A model generated the notes under the pieces. It was not told where the DNA came from. It saw nothing but the letters and a program-made list of their open reading frames with translations, and searched no databases. From Branchiostoma floridae (Eukaryota > Chordata > Leptocardii > Amphioxiformes > Branchiostomatidae): DNA of 64,000 bases. Position numbers and translations under genes: made by a program. Below, in pieces: positions 25,464-37,069 of this stretch (positions within the stretch are counted from its first letter, which is position 1; every line of letters begins with the position of its first letter). The DNA is taken from positions 6,414,004 to 6,478,003 of the forward strand of contig NC_049988.1 in assembly GCF_000003815.2 (NCBI RefSeq), read 5' to 3'.

Positions 25464-28400
25464 TGTGCGTGTGTGCGTGTGTGTGTGTGCGTTTGTGTGT
25501 GTGGCTATGCGTGTGTGCGTGTGTGTGTTCGTTTGTGCGTGTGTGCACGCGCGCGTGTGTGTGTGTGTGTGCGCGCGCGCGCGTGTGTGTGTTCGTTTGT
25601 ATGCGTGCGTGCTGTGTGTTTCAAAATTTTAAACCACCGATTCAATATCTTTCAACGGATATAGGTTACCATTCGGAAAAAGGTGAACTCAAGTTACAAT
25701 GAAGGGTCATATTTCACCTGGAGTTTTCCGTCTTCAGGCTGTATAAGCGCCAGCGGCCCATAGTCCGCTAGTAACAGTCTCAGATCCAACGGGGACACGT
25801 AGCTGTAGATCTCGATGGGATTCGGCACGGGATCCGCCGTGATCATGCCGTGATCTGCCGTCAGGATCACGTTCAGATCACTCAGCTGATCCCGAACTTT
25901 GATCTGATCCACCAGGTAGCCGATGAGCCGATCTGCCTTGCGGATTTCCTCCCGACGGGCGTCGCTGTCTAGTTGAAGACAACGTAGGGTAGGTCAAGAT
26001 GAAGTTTGATACCGTTCGAATGAGTTCGATGTAAATCTAGCGTCTTATCATGGCATTATCTGAGGTGAGATCAGTCATTAGCGCCACCTAGCAGATCGCT
26101 TTATGTTGACAGGCACATATATTACACGTAGATGGTGAATTCAGCACCAAGGACGACGCCCATCTTCACATTTCATTTTTTTCCAAGAGCTCAATGGCAG
26201 ACATATGAATACAATTTGTACTAGATATTCGACTAGACTAAAGGAAAAGGAAATGAAGTAAACAACACAAGACAAAACAAAGAGTTCTAACACAAACATA
26301 CCAGGTCCTTGAGCATGGCATATTTTATCCGGCTGGTTCCAATGGACAGCTACAAAGTCCAAATCATCAACCAAGAACCAGTCAATGATTGTGTCGACTC
26401 TCTTCTGCCACTCAGCTTCGTCAGTTGGAGCACTGCTGTTGGACGTCACATATCTACAAAACAATGAAAAGTGATCGATTGTGAAACTGCAGCAGCTTGC
26501 ACTTGTCATATTTGTCGCTACGGGGCGCTATTGCATTAGCGTTTCTCTCTCTTCTACCATTCAATTTCATTCACTCACTGCTGTTAGGCGTTACACATCT
26601 ATGAAACAGTAAGACCCTCTAGTAAAACATTTAGAGCAACGTAACGTTAATATATTGGTTGCACTTTTTACACACCTCGCTACGTGTCGCTATTGTATCA
26701 GTGTCGCCAGTGACACCTACTACTAGTATACTGTAAATGCATTTAATTTCGCGGGGATTTAATTTCGCGGTAGCGGCAAAATGGACATTTCGCGGTGGAT
26801 TTAATTTCGCGGTAGCGCCATCCCGCGAAATTCAATGCATTTTCAGCACTGCACTGTAGTCACGAACTGCCGTGTAAAACCCGGCGCCTCTACAAACCGC
26901 CAGTCGGAAAACACTTGCTGGTTACCCGGTAAGGGTCCTATACAGACGGATAGAACAGTTTCCATGCTTTTGACTTGTTCTTGCGTGAGCCACTGTTACT
27001 GATCTAATCGTATCTACCCTCTCAATACGTAATAGTATACAGTAGTACGACCTTTGTATCATGGTGAACATACTGTACAGAACTGTAATACAGATGGTCG
27101 TATGAAAAAATTACATGTGTGTCTTCACCGTAGTAAGTATGTCAAACATTTCATTATACAGTGACAAAGACAGTAGTAGTATGTACATGGAGCGGAAAAG
27201 GGGCACCTTAGGCGGCGCCAGCAGACGAAATATTCGCGGTGGATTTAATTTCGCGGTGAAGCGGCCGCCGCGAAAACCGCGAATATTAATCCACCGCGAA
27301 TATTTCTGCATTTACAGTATACCGTGCTTGAACTGCCTACCTGTCCGGTAGCATCCCCTGCATGGGTAGGAAGCCTCCGTAGAACATGTACACTCCTGCC
27401 TTCTTGCCCTGCTTCTTAACCGTGTTCCAAATAGGCTCAGCTCCGTTATCATACCTGTATTACAGTACAGCAAGCACAGAGCGACATTACAAACATAAGC
27501 ATTGTAAACACATCAGGGTTAAATGGATGGATATTCACTTTTATCGGCGGGCTAACGTGACGTTATATCCATTGTTTTAAAAACAGGACATTCCGGCATA
27601 TTAATTTGACGGACCATAGTTTAAAACTTTTGCAATTTTTTGAAAGTTTCATGCACTTAGATAAATAAATATGAAAAGACAATATAGATACCATTCTCTC
27701 ATGTGTTCCGTCTGCTGTGCTGAAAAAGTCACCCCCGTTTCCTTGTCGAAATATTTGTTATGCACAACGCCATGGCTCTCAGGATATAACCCTGTGATTT
27801 ATGGTACAGAAATGAAACTTTTTACAGATCATATTGTGCAACAACAACAACATTTTTAAACAGATGAAAAAATGGGAATGTGTTATTTTACCACTGTTGG
27901 AAGCTCATTTGACCTATTGAATGCAAATCAAGCTTTGTGAGTACTTAATGTTCGATGTTTGGTGTTGTAGTAAATTTAATGCAAAAGATTACACAAAATC
28001 TAATTTACTCTCCCTGAATCAGCATAAACATACATTTAATCACAATACAACCAAAATACAACACGTATATATAGATGTGACTGCAACACTAGTTTTTCTT
28101 CAAAGTGGCGGATTCACACATCCAAACCTGAGCCCGGTTGGACAATTTGCAGAAACGGAAAGTATGATACAAAAGACAATAAAACACACAAGACGAGAAA
28201 AAAAATAGCCTTTGGCATAATTTGTGCATATTTCCTGACAGAAAGTTATATTTAATCCCTACAAACACCCCTGTTGAGCCCCGTTTTGGCAATACAATAA
28301 CCATGAGTTTAAAATAACCCCGCAGTGAATTTTATGACAGTTGACGTCATGAGCTACGTACAGGAAGAACAATCCTTATCACGAAACTCACCCGTTGCTA

Positions 28401-28632
28401 TGGTGATATGATCCGGCCCCGTTAACGTAGGAAACGCAGGTGTGACGTAAGGTGCCTTGGCCCCCTCTTGGGTGAACCTATCCAAATTTGGGGTGTCCAC
28501 ATCTTGGTCAAAATCCCACCTAAAACCGTCGAACGACACCAACAACAACCTCTGTCGTTTGGCATTGACATCATTTCCGGTTGTTAGCACAGCTAGAGAA
28601 ATAGCGACGTACACTAGAGCCTTATTAGCCAT
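23950..28632 (-). CDS. ENPP7: ENPP7-like ectonucleotide pyrophosphatase/phosphodiesterase (complete, 7 exons, 439 aa)
   Basis: Exons in transcript order: 28632-28392, 27791-27692, 27454-27341, 26453-26302, 25968-25718, 25356-25213, 24267-23950. They join in phase into 1320 nt. The protein has a signal peptide, then a single phosphodiesterase domain. Alkaline-phosphatase-type metal ligands are all present: D35 (SFDG), nucleophile T71 (PTLTG), D194 and H198 (PDKICH), D241-H242 (ADHGM), H346 (GQHGYDN). [18 protein letters not shown] and a C-terminal [15 protein letters not shown] resemble ENPP7 (alkaline sphingomyelinase) more than ENPP4/5; family length about 450 aa fits. The enzyme probably cleaves phosphocholine or phosphodiester bonds outside the cell. 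The C-terminus ends in a hydrophobic stretch with only four residues after it, which fits a GPI signal or a tail-anchored membrane form. Assignment to ENPP7 rather than ENPP6 is by recall, not alignment. Confidence 0.88.
24590..25150. repeat. Composite repeat inside ENPP intron 6, with a 54-bp tandem duplication
   Basis: Two consecutive copies of GTCTGGAGCGAGCTGCCATT (starting 24878 and 24937) followed by CACTCAGGTGACCTCAAT. Right part has GTGGCGGGTTCTTTAACGTG. The left part has TGATCAATAAGTTTTCGGCC, which resembles a mariner-like end. Looks like mobile-element remains; class not certain. Confidence 0.5.
25411..25618. repeat. (TG)n microsatellite
   Basis: About 200 bp of TG with GCG and TGCG interruptions, in the ENPP intron between exons 5 and 6. 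The three long VCVCVC frames are artefacts. Confidence 0.95.
25718..25968 (-). CDS. ENPP7: ENPP7-like exon 5: DHGM metal site
   Basis: Encodes residues 203-286, including ILTADHGM (ligands D241 and H242) and [20 protein letters not shown]. Acceptor CTAG at 25969, donor CAG|GTGAAA. The following intron holds a long TG tract. Confidence 0.87.
26730..27318. mobile_element. Tc1/mariner-type MITE copy split by an insertion
   Basis: The left half (26730 to about 26885) begins TA-CTGTAAATGC; the right half (about 27226 to 27318) ends GCATTTACAG-TA. By comparison with the copies at 17100 and 63770, about 340 bp in the middle is foreign and of unknown type. In the ENPP intron between exons 4 and 3. 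Confidence 0.75.
27692..27791 (-). CDS. ENPP7: ENPP7-like exon 2 (100 nt, too short for ORF calling)
   Basis: Found by looking for the missing family segment between T71 and the IW motif. It encodes [15 protein letters not shown] and HMREW. Acceptor is TCACAG, donor TG|GTATCT. Phase 1 in, phase 2 out, as both neighbours require. SHGVVHN matches ENPP members. Confidence 0.85.
28392..28632 (-). CDS. ENPP7: ENPP7-like exon 1: signal peptide and catalytic threonine
   Basis: ATG at 28632 starts a hydrophobic leader ([15 protein letters not shown]), then [11 protein letters not shown] with metal ligand D35 and [10 protein letters not shown] with nucleophile T71. The exon ends ACG G|GTGAGT in phase 1; reading on into the intron soon meets a stop. 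Confidence 0.88.
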
Positions 28633-28849
28633 CTTTCTATGACGTCTTTTTCTGCATATGGCGGTCGTAAGATTTCAGTGCTTGTTTCCAGGGTCCTTAC
28701 CGTTATTAGCTAAATATTTGAAATAGGCAAATATAGATTTTCCAACGGATTTCTAGAGCCGTGTGTTTGTATTTGAGTGAAAAATTAACTAGTTTGTTCT
28801 AATGAATTACTGTTAAGTTTCTTCAAGCTATCAATGATTTACCTTTGAC

Positions 28850-28950
28850 GTATTGGCACCTGTCACATAGACACCTGTTATGTATACACCTGTCGTTTGG
28901 ACACCTGACGTGTAGGCACCTGTCATGTAGACACCTGTCGCAAAACACCT
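28850..28950. repeat. ~17-bp minisatellite (ACACCTGTCATGTAG)
   Basis: Six or so variants of CACCTGTCRTGTAGACA in direct repeat. Confidence 0.85.
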
Positions 28951-30141
28951 GTCGAAAATCAGAAACACAAGGAACACTAGCCAAAGTCTTTTGACATTTC
29001 GTGTTACGTTTGTTATTTTCTAATAACAAACAATCTTAATCATCACTGTAAATAATGTAAAAAAATACCATCCCCGCAGAGAAAATAGAATGACCCAAAG
29101 GTCACTTTGAGTTCGTCCGGACGTTGACCTTTGACCAATACCGGCTTCGAACACCACGACTTGCATGGCTGGTTTTGTTATAAAAGAAGACGACACAGAC
29201 ACGCCTGTCCTGTGATTCCCAGGTAGACATTGAGAAACAAGTCGGTTGGGCACCAAGACTCTTGATCTAAGGTAAGAATCGTTAAAAACGAGGAGTGTTT
29301 TTGAGAATGTAGTGTTTGTGTAACTGACACATGGCGGGAAGATTCGGCTGTGGGTTGGGTTGGGGTATTTGTAATGCTGTGTTCCTGATATATAGGAGGG
29401 GCTGTCATCACCAAAATATGTTTTGCGTCTTTTTCAGCACGATATCTTTGTTTTACAAATGTTCACCGGTTACCAGTAGTGTTGGTACTGATGGTATTTG
29501 ATAATTATCATGATAAGTACTGTAATTCTTTAAATTTTCGTAATGTTTTCTTATCTGCTTTCTTCTCACAGTAACCTCTGCTCGTGTGAGATTTAAAAAC
29601 AACAACAACAGTACCTCATGATTATACACAAAACATACCATAAATTGATATTGAATTCCTACAAACTAAAAACAAATGCCTCCCCCCTAAATTAATTCCC
29701 TAACTACGATGATGTATGAATTTACAGATATGATATGACGTAAACATGTCAACATTGAATGCCATTATTGAAGTACTGATTTATTGGAGTCAATTACTAT
29801 ATATAGGATATTGCAACATACTTGTATTCCTTGGTTTGGTTGGGACCCAGAAAATGATGTGGAAATTACATGCTGTTGTATTTTCTTATTCCCACCTCAA
29901 TGCGAAATGAGCCAGAATAATATATTAGGAAATTTGCTGTCTTCAAACAAAAAAAATTGTAGCAACAGCAATTCCAATATTGTGAGTCTGTTATCGAAAT
30001 CATTGACAAAATATTGGCACACTTAAATTGCATTCAAATTAGTCAATGGAAATAGTCTGTGTGATAACAGTTGAACATGTTTATTGAATTATTGAACGTT
30101 ATTGCATGCAGGCCAGGTATGACAAAATGACATTATACTTT

Positions 30142-30478
30142 TATAGTAGCTGCTTTCAGTTCATTTGTAATTGTATGACTCATTCTCAATTTAGGCCAGG
30201 ACTCTAATGCTGCAAAAATTGAATTATCTAACGTGACAGCAACCTCCCCTCTTGGCCATATGGATCGATCCTCGGACCAGGGTTCAATCCTTTAATACTG
30301 GTGCTGGCCCCAGATGAGACATAATAATAAAGGGTTAATGCCCCGCCCCGAGGGTATATGGTGAGATAATCCCTGGTCAGGGACGATAACCGATAATTCA
30401 ATTTTTGCAGCATTAGAGTCCTGGCCTAAATTGAGAATGAGTCATACAATTACAAATGAACTGAAAGCAGCTACTATA
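30142..30478. repeat. Perfect inverted repeat, 87-bp arms
   Basis: 30142-30228 and 30392-30478 appear to be exact reverse complements. The 163-bp spacer contains GGACCAGGGTTCAATCC, and CCCTGGTCAGG near the right arm, so it is partly self-complementary too. No ORF of interest. Lack of mismatches suggests recent origin or gene conversion. Confidence 0.92.
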
Positions 30479-31042
30479 TACACCGAGGATAAGGCGGGGC
30501 ATTAACGTTATTATCAAATAGCCTATCCAACTGACAGTTATTTCACACAAATTCCTTTATAACAAATAAACACTTTAATACATTACATAAAAATACATTT
30601 GCAATATATATATTGTACAATAGTGTCTATATATAATACAAACATTAAACTATTTCATCATCATCATTCAACTAATAATTTTAACTAATCATCTGTTTGT
30701 GAGATAGCATATCAGCATCAACATGTGGCTTATTTGCAATACAAACTACATGTATTAAGTGGAGTCCTGGTACCCCCCATGCAGAGCCTTTTCACTTGGG
30801 CACGACAAAGTACGTATATATGAAGTGATTTAGGAAGGTACCGGCTTAATCACGTTAGAAAGCCACAATGAAAATGTGTAAAATCAGCATAATTCCTTTT
30901 CAAGTATCCCTATATTCCCCATGTGGAGCCCTAATTAACATAACCAATCAATCATAATATTTTTGACAGTTATGCATGGTTAACACACAAACAACAGTAC
31001 AAAAAAAAATCATGACTGTCCCCTGTATAATGGTGTGGTCCA

Positions 31043-31078
31043 AAAAGTGGTCGGTTATTAGAATAACCGACCACTTTT
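31043..31078. repeat. 36-bp palindrome (17-bp arms, 2-bp loop)
   Basis: AAAAGTGGTCGGTTATT, then AG, then the exact reverse complement. Downstream CTCTGATTGGCC and TCTGGCTATATGATAATAT recur near 34690-34730, so the palindrome may be one end of a repeat. Confidence 0.88.
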
Positions 31079-31865
31079 GAGGTTACAGCCTGATAACCCA
31101 TGGGAAATGGGGGCCTCTGATTGGCCAACTCCATCTGGCTATATGATAATATATATTATATAAGGGATGATAATTTCGTCATTTCGGATGGTGACATAAA
31201 GTCGGTGGCCCAGTGTATGAGGGAGCTTCAGGTGTAAGTCAAACCTAGAAATGCGTATCTAGAAGAACCAAACACACTTATTGAAAAGAGTAGGGGTGAC
31301 CCAATTTGCTAAATGCAACTGTAAATACGTACTTGGCATAGCAAAACTGCATCAACTCTTGCTTAGCAAAGTATATAGTTTGTTTAGGGAATGAACCAGA
31401 CTACTAGTAGCTACTTATTTAAAACAATAAATATGCTTCACTTCAATCGCAGATGACTGACAAGAAACTACTTTGATTCGGAATGTCTCGCTACTAGGAC
31501 ACTTTATGCAATTATTTATAATCATACATTATTCATATAATGACCTAGGAAGGGTGGTAGAAATTGATTAGTTTGCCAGGGATACATCCATTCTCATCTA
31601 ATAATATATGCTCCTAATGGTCACTCTGGTGCAATAACACAAGGATTGACCATCACTGCATTAGGAGTTAGATAATGCTATATAAATTTTATGTGCACAT
31701 TTGCGCTCCTAATTAGAATTGCAGCTGTGCATGTAATTTTTGACTTGGGCACACCATTGCACCTAGATACTTTTTATTGGGTACTAGTATTAAAAGGTAA
31801 AGAATACTCGAGAAATTTAAGAATGAGAAAAAGCAATAAGACTTTATCCTGGGGGTAAAGCTGGG

Positions 31866-32035
31866 TCACCTTAATTTGCCGGTAACCTATATTTGGTTTG
31901 TTTAAAAACAGGATATTTTGGGATATCAATTCGACGGATGGTAGTTGTAACGTGACTGATATTCCTAAATATCCCGCCTTTTTCATACAAGTTGTATTAC
32001 AACGGATTTAGGTTACCTAGCGAATAAAGGTGAAC
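31866..32035. mobile_element. MITE family 2 copy
   Basis: Starts GGTAACCTATATTTGG, contains CAGGATATTTTGGGATATC, ends GGTTACCTAGCGAATAAAGGTGAA minus a few bases. Consistent with the copy at 9567. Confidence 0.72.
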
Positions 32036-33121
32036 TAGCTTTACCATGGATGCAAAACTTTTCCAGCAATGTCCTGAGAACCATGCATGAACTTGGGCCA
32101 CTGGCTCCATGGAATTTGAACCATTTGGCAAGTGGCCGAGTGCGCACATACCAGGGGTCTAGCCAGCGTCCGTTTTTCCGTCAATTGACGGAAATTTGCT
32201 GCGTCTGACGGAAAAATTTTAAAACCAATCCGTCAACCTTGACGGACAAAAATCCTTGGTGGAAGCTACAGGCGGCTTGGGGATGCCGTCCACGGCTGTA
32301 AAAGCCAGTGGCACTGTTTGTTTTGCTATTGTTATGATTGTTGACAATGTGTGTCGGCGCCCTTTCGCATACGATAATCTCATTAAAACCCGTTTTTCAA
32401 GGTCTCAGTTCAGTCCTTCTAATTAATTTTCGCGGTTTTCGCGACGATTGTAATTGGCTGACAGAAAAAAATTTCGTTCTGGCTAAAGCCCTGGCATATA
32501 CAGACATACCAGTAGGTATTATAACGTAATTGAACCTGGACCAACAACAAACAAAACAAAAACAAAACACACCGACCAGAGCGAGTAAAGAAACCAACAA
32601 CAAATACTCTTAAAATTTATCAGAGTACAATATATAGGTGTGTGATGAAATGTTTTTGAGAAAAAAAAATCATCGCTAACCAAAATATGTACAAGAAGCC
32701 AGTTTATTGGTTCAATGGCTAGAAACTGGAGTAAGTAAAATGCAAAATGTTCACAGCTGTTTTGTTCACGTTTTCTGTTATCTCATGACAATATCAAAAC
32801 ACCATGAACAATTGTCTTGCAAATGAGTTCTTTCAGTAGTTGTCTAAAATGAAGCACAAAGACCCCATGGAAAGCTCTTGATTTTCAACTTACATTTGTT
32901 TACATTTGTAAATAATGTCATTTAAAGAAAACAACTTTTATTATATTTCCAGAAATTAAATGTATAGATTCTTCGAAAATGGAAATACCCGATTCTTAGC
33001 TGTAGACTGTAGTTCCTCAAGATAAACAGATTTATGTCAAGGACTGCCATTTTTGTCTCCTAATTGAGCAAAACTTAGTCATGTAATAATGAGATAATCC
33101 CCAACCAGTGTAGCCTACTGG

Positions 33122-33287
33122 TACTGTAAATGCAGACATTTTTGCAGTAATTTTATGTTTGAATTTTTTGCGACCACAAACTCAAAACCACTACAAAACT
33201 TTGTGATCGTCTCAAAACTGCAAGAAGACACAGAATTTCTCCCTACTGCAAAATCAAACCATCGCAAACTTCAATGCATTTACAGTA
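33122..33287. mobile_element. Tc1/mariner-type MITE, diverged
   Basis: TA-CTGTAAATGCAGACATT at left and TTCAATGCATTTACAG-TA at right. Interior has lost most CG dinucleotides compared with the copy at 17100, as expected from CpG decay in an old copy. Confidence 0.75.
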
Positions 33288-34427
33288 ACCTTCTTACAAC
33301 TAGTCAATTAGTTAACTTACATTGTAGTATCCGAATCTTGCCTTAGGAGACATTTTCACCTGAATGCCACAGATGTATGCGAGCTACCTGGTTTTTCGAC
33401 TTTCCATTATTGCTTTGTCACGCCACCCAGACACCTGCGACCAGTAGGTCGTTCACACAATGTAACCCGAGAAGTCACGCGTGACATCACCCGGGAGATT
33501 TACATAAAAGTAACATTATAGTAGGTGAAAGGTGAACGACCTGCTGGGCGTTTGATTCCCCTTCAAATAAAAGCACAGGTGTGTACAAAATACTGTTGGC
33601 TCAGGCAGGGTTGGACACGTTTTCTAAAAATTACACTCGTCCTATCGGGCGAGCACATAAAATATTTGCTAGCCCCAACCAACTTTTCACTGCCCGAAAT
33701 TTAGATAACATTTTTAACGTTTTTATTTCACTTGCGGTAAATGTTGGCTTTGTTTTTCCGTGTTGTCCAATGCTTGATGCCATGACTGTGAAAGCTATCA
33801 AAATCTCACTCATGGAAAATCTTACTTGCCTGATGGGGCAAGTAGGTTAGGACATGCGCTTGCCCGATTGGCATTTTTACTTACCCTGGACTAATGGACC
33901 AATGTCCCGGACCCTGTCAGGGCTAAATTCAAACGGCAAAAGAACCCTTATATTAGACCATCAGTTATTTGGTATGATGATCTATATATGTGTTAATGTT
34001 GTTTACAAGCTAAATACACTTCAAACATGAGAAACTTAAAACCAGGAAATTTATTGTCTACCGTACGGTGTATAGTTTTTGATTAGCTAAGAAATTGATA
34101 AGCTAACATTATTATAGCAAAATGAATGCAAAATTAGAAAGTTTTCCTTGAATTTGTTTGCAATTTATTCCTTAATTGATATGAAACTGTGATGCAAACT
34201 AGTTTAGTTTAAAGTGCAAAAAATGATTTTTTTTGTCCAAATTGTTACTTCTGTCACATAAATTGACAACTTTTATAAACATTTATGATAGGGCTGTGTG
34301 CCCAAATACCCATACCTGTACCGTACCTGTAAAACTGTTTAGGACACCATTTTTAAGACCTGGTGACAGATAGGTAAACCCAAAATCAACGATGACGATT
34401 GGGATAATATTGCAGTCGAAAATTAGG

Positions 34428-34527
34428 NNNNNNNNNNNNNNNNNNNNNNNNNNNNNNNNNNNNNNNNNNNNNNNNNNNNNNNNNNNNNNNNNNNNNNNNN
34501 NNNNNNNNNNNNNNNNNNNNNNNNNNN
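34428..34527. other. Assembly gap (100 N)
   Basis: Exactly 100 N, the usual placeholder for a gap of unknown size. Confidence 0.99.
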
Positions 34528-37069
34528 CATATAATCCCGGCGTAGCCTACACAAACTGACCCATTTAAGCAACAAATTCGCTTTATAACACATAATACCG
34601 GTGTCGATTCATTCTGACCAATCAGGGGAGCGATACCCACCTTCCTGGCCTGAATCTACGTGTTACGGCGTCATAACCAACGTGGAACGGGGCCTTCTGA
34701 TTGGTCCGCGGCGCCTGGCTATATGATAATATGAGTTACTATGAGTTTGATAAGCGTAATGCGTATATATGTTGAAACTGGTTTAAATGAACAAGATACT
34801 AGTATATTATTACTTTGCTGAAAAGTATTATTCTCAATGATATGCACTGTGTAGTTTGATGAGAAGATGGTGCTTTTGAATGATTTATGAACACAATGAC
34901 CTGGAATGAATTACCATCTGATATACTGATATACTTTGATAAAATGGATACTATTATAATATTAAGTCCTGTTTATTAAATGATTACACCTATGCATCTG
35001 GTTTTTGGTTTTGTAAGAAAATTTAAAAAAATCAAAACTTAAAATTGTGAGGTAAAGCTTAAACCTTAAGTGAGGTGATATGTTATACAGAAAAGCATAA
35101 ATGAAAGAAAGTTACCCTTTTAAAATTAGTAAAAGTTAAGCAAATCTCGGTGCTGTTACGTTACATAGTATTCTGCTACAATTTACAAACATGGACCTTT
35201 TAGGACACGCATTTTTTTTATATTGGTGGATGTGCTTGAATTGCCAGCTGAAATAGATATCATGGTTCACAATTGCATTTTAATGTATTGCAAATAGGAG
35301 CAAACTGCCAGTGTGATCATTTTACCTGAAGTTAACTTTGGGTTGACTTTTCACAGGCCATTTCTTGCCTTTATGCACTATTTGCAAATGCGGATTTTAT
35401 TTTCAAAATTTCAGATTGGAATATGAGCCTGTGTTAGCTTTGAAATGGCATCCTCTGTCCGCGAGTCATATTTGTTGAAGGTTCTACATCATTTGGGCTC
35501 ACACACCAAAAAAGGAGATTTGTAAAGACCACCCCGAATCATTGTCAAACATTGCATGTTATCAAACTAGGTCGGTGACGTCATTACTTCTAACGGTTTT
35601 GGGATTAGATTTGAAAGGAGGATTGAGTAGTATTGACAAACTTTAAGGCTGTCTACATTAGACTTCAGTAGGTTTTAATTCATTATTATAAGTAGTTGCA
35701 TGTGTTAATAGCATAATATGAATAATATGAATTGAAACAGTAACATTAGACTAGTAGTGTAGTAAGAAGATTTATATCATCTTATAGGATTACATTACAT
35801 CAATATACTGTACAAATCAAAACGTGAATGTATAAATGATTGTATAGTAGCAGATTGTTACATATCAAAATCAGTTTGTCATCAATTCCACTGCAGTACC
35901 TTAGAAAACCACAAGGGGCCAATTATTTGTACGTATTGATTCTGAATCATTGCATTACTGTATGGAATCGGTAATATATAGGTCTGAACTTTTGATGACC
36001 CCTCAGTGTGAATGACTCAGATGCTTGGTCCAGTCAGGTTTCATGAACCCCAGCTGTAGAATGTCACTGGACATTTGGGCAAATCATTTCCTAGCCCAAG
36101 ATTACTCCACAGTAACTGATTAGTAAAACCTACCAGGCCTTCTGAAATAGATTCCATGTTTAACAGATAATACTATCATATACATGTAGCTGAGCTATAT
36201 AATGTACTAGGTACATAAAGGTGTTATGTCAATCTACACTGTATTTATGTCCGTTATAAGACGAGCTATTAGCTAAGGTTTTTATTTGGTTTGTGTGTGG
36301 CGGGTTCTTTAGATTTTTTTGGACTTAGCCAATACCAAAGTTGCATGCTCTCTAGTTAGGAGGGGCTTGGAAAATTATAAAAATCCAACCCTGTAATTGG
36401 TATTTCCTACGTTTTGGAGATAATTTCAAAGTGAAAAGGAGAAAGAAGACTGTCGATAGCAGCGCTGTCAAGAGAGGATTCATTGATTATTTTTTTTTTA
36501 TACATTCAAGTGTGTGTGTGTGTGTCTGTGGTTGTCCAAACTCCCCCTCCTATGGGCACAATATAGGAAGGCAGAGCCCATATGCATCCCTCTCCTTTTA
36601 ACTCAGCCTTTCAGTATCACCATTTTTGGTACCTGGGTGATGTGAGGAAAATCGTGTTAGAGTGCCTTTCCCAAAGATACTTCATTTTTGTATGAGTCAA
36701 ACCTTGGATAAAGAATTTGGTAATGACACACATTGGAGTCTTAACTTACTAATTAATAGGAACAACCTACAGGTTGTTGACCTTTCTTGACCCTGGAAAG
36801 GAAATGATGTCATCATAGCTGTCAGTACTTCAGAGGGATAAAACGGCATTCTTTTGTGAGGACAGGAAGTAATGTTTGTACCAACAAAGTTTCAACCTAC
36901 AGGGCGTTTGAAACCTTAATGCACTTGTCAAATTGAATGTAAATTATTGCAATGGGTCATTGTCCTCTATATTGCTATTCAGGTTAACATTCAACATTTT
37001 CATTGACATAATACCGCCACATGAAGAAACAATGTTTGTTATAGGGACTTTTAAGATTTTGGTCAGTCC
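34528..37069. other. Spacer with no recognisable gene
   Basis: AT-rich. Contains a repeat piece at 34620-34735 shared with 31090-31160, a short (TG)n at 36512-36525 and a SINE tail at 36610-36690 (ACCTGGGTGATGTGAGGAAA, CGTGTTAGAGTG). The last few hundred bases may be 5' sequence of the retroelement that follows, but no boundary is visible. Confidence 0.55.

Larger units (their letters stand above)
28633..34427. other. Repeat-rich spacer upstream of the ENPP gene
   Basis: No convincing exon or RNA gene. It should include the ENPP promoter next to 28632. 28850-28950 is a ~17-bp minisatellite (ACACCTGTC core). Further contents are listed separately: inverted repeat 30142-30478, palindrome 31043-31078, MITE pieces 31866-32035 and 33122-33287. 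32160-32270 has repeated TGACGGA blocks; 33590-33880 looks like an unclassified repeat. 28960-30100 and 32290-33100 show nothing I can assign. Confidence 0.6.

Noticed and set aside
25400-25702. Three overlapping VCVCVCV frames and a HTHTHT frame
   Set aside because: TG/CA microsatellite artefact.
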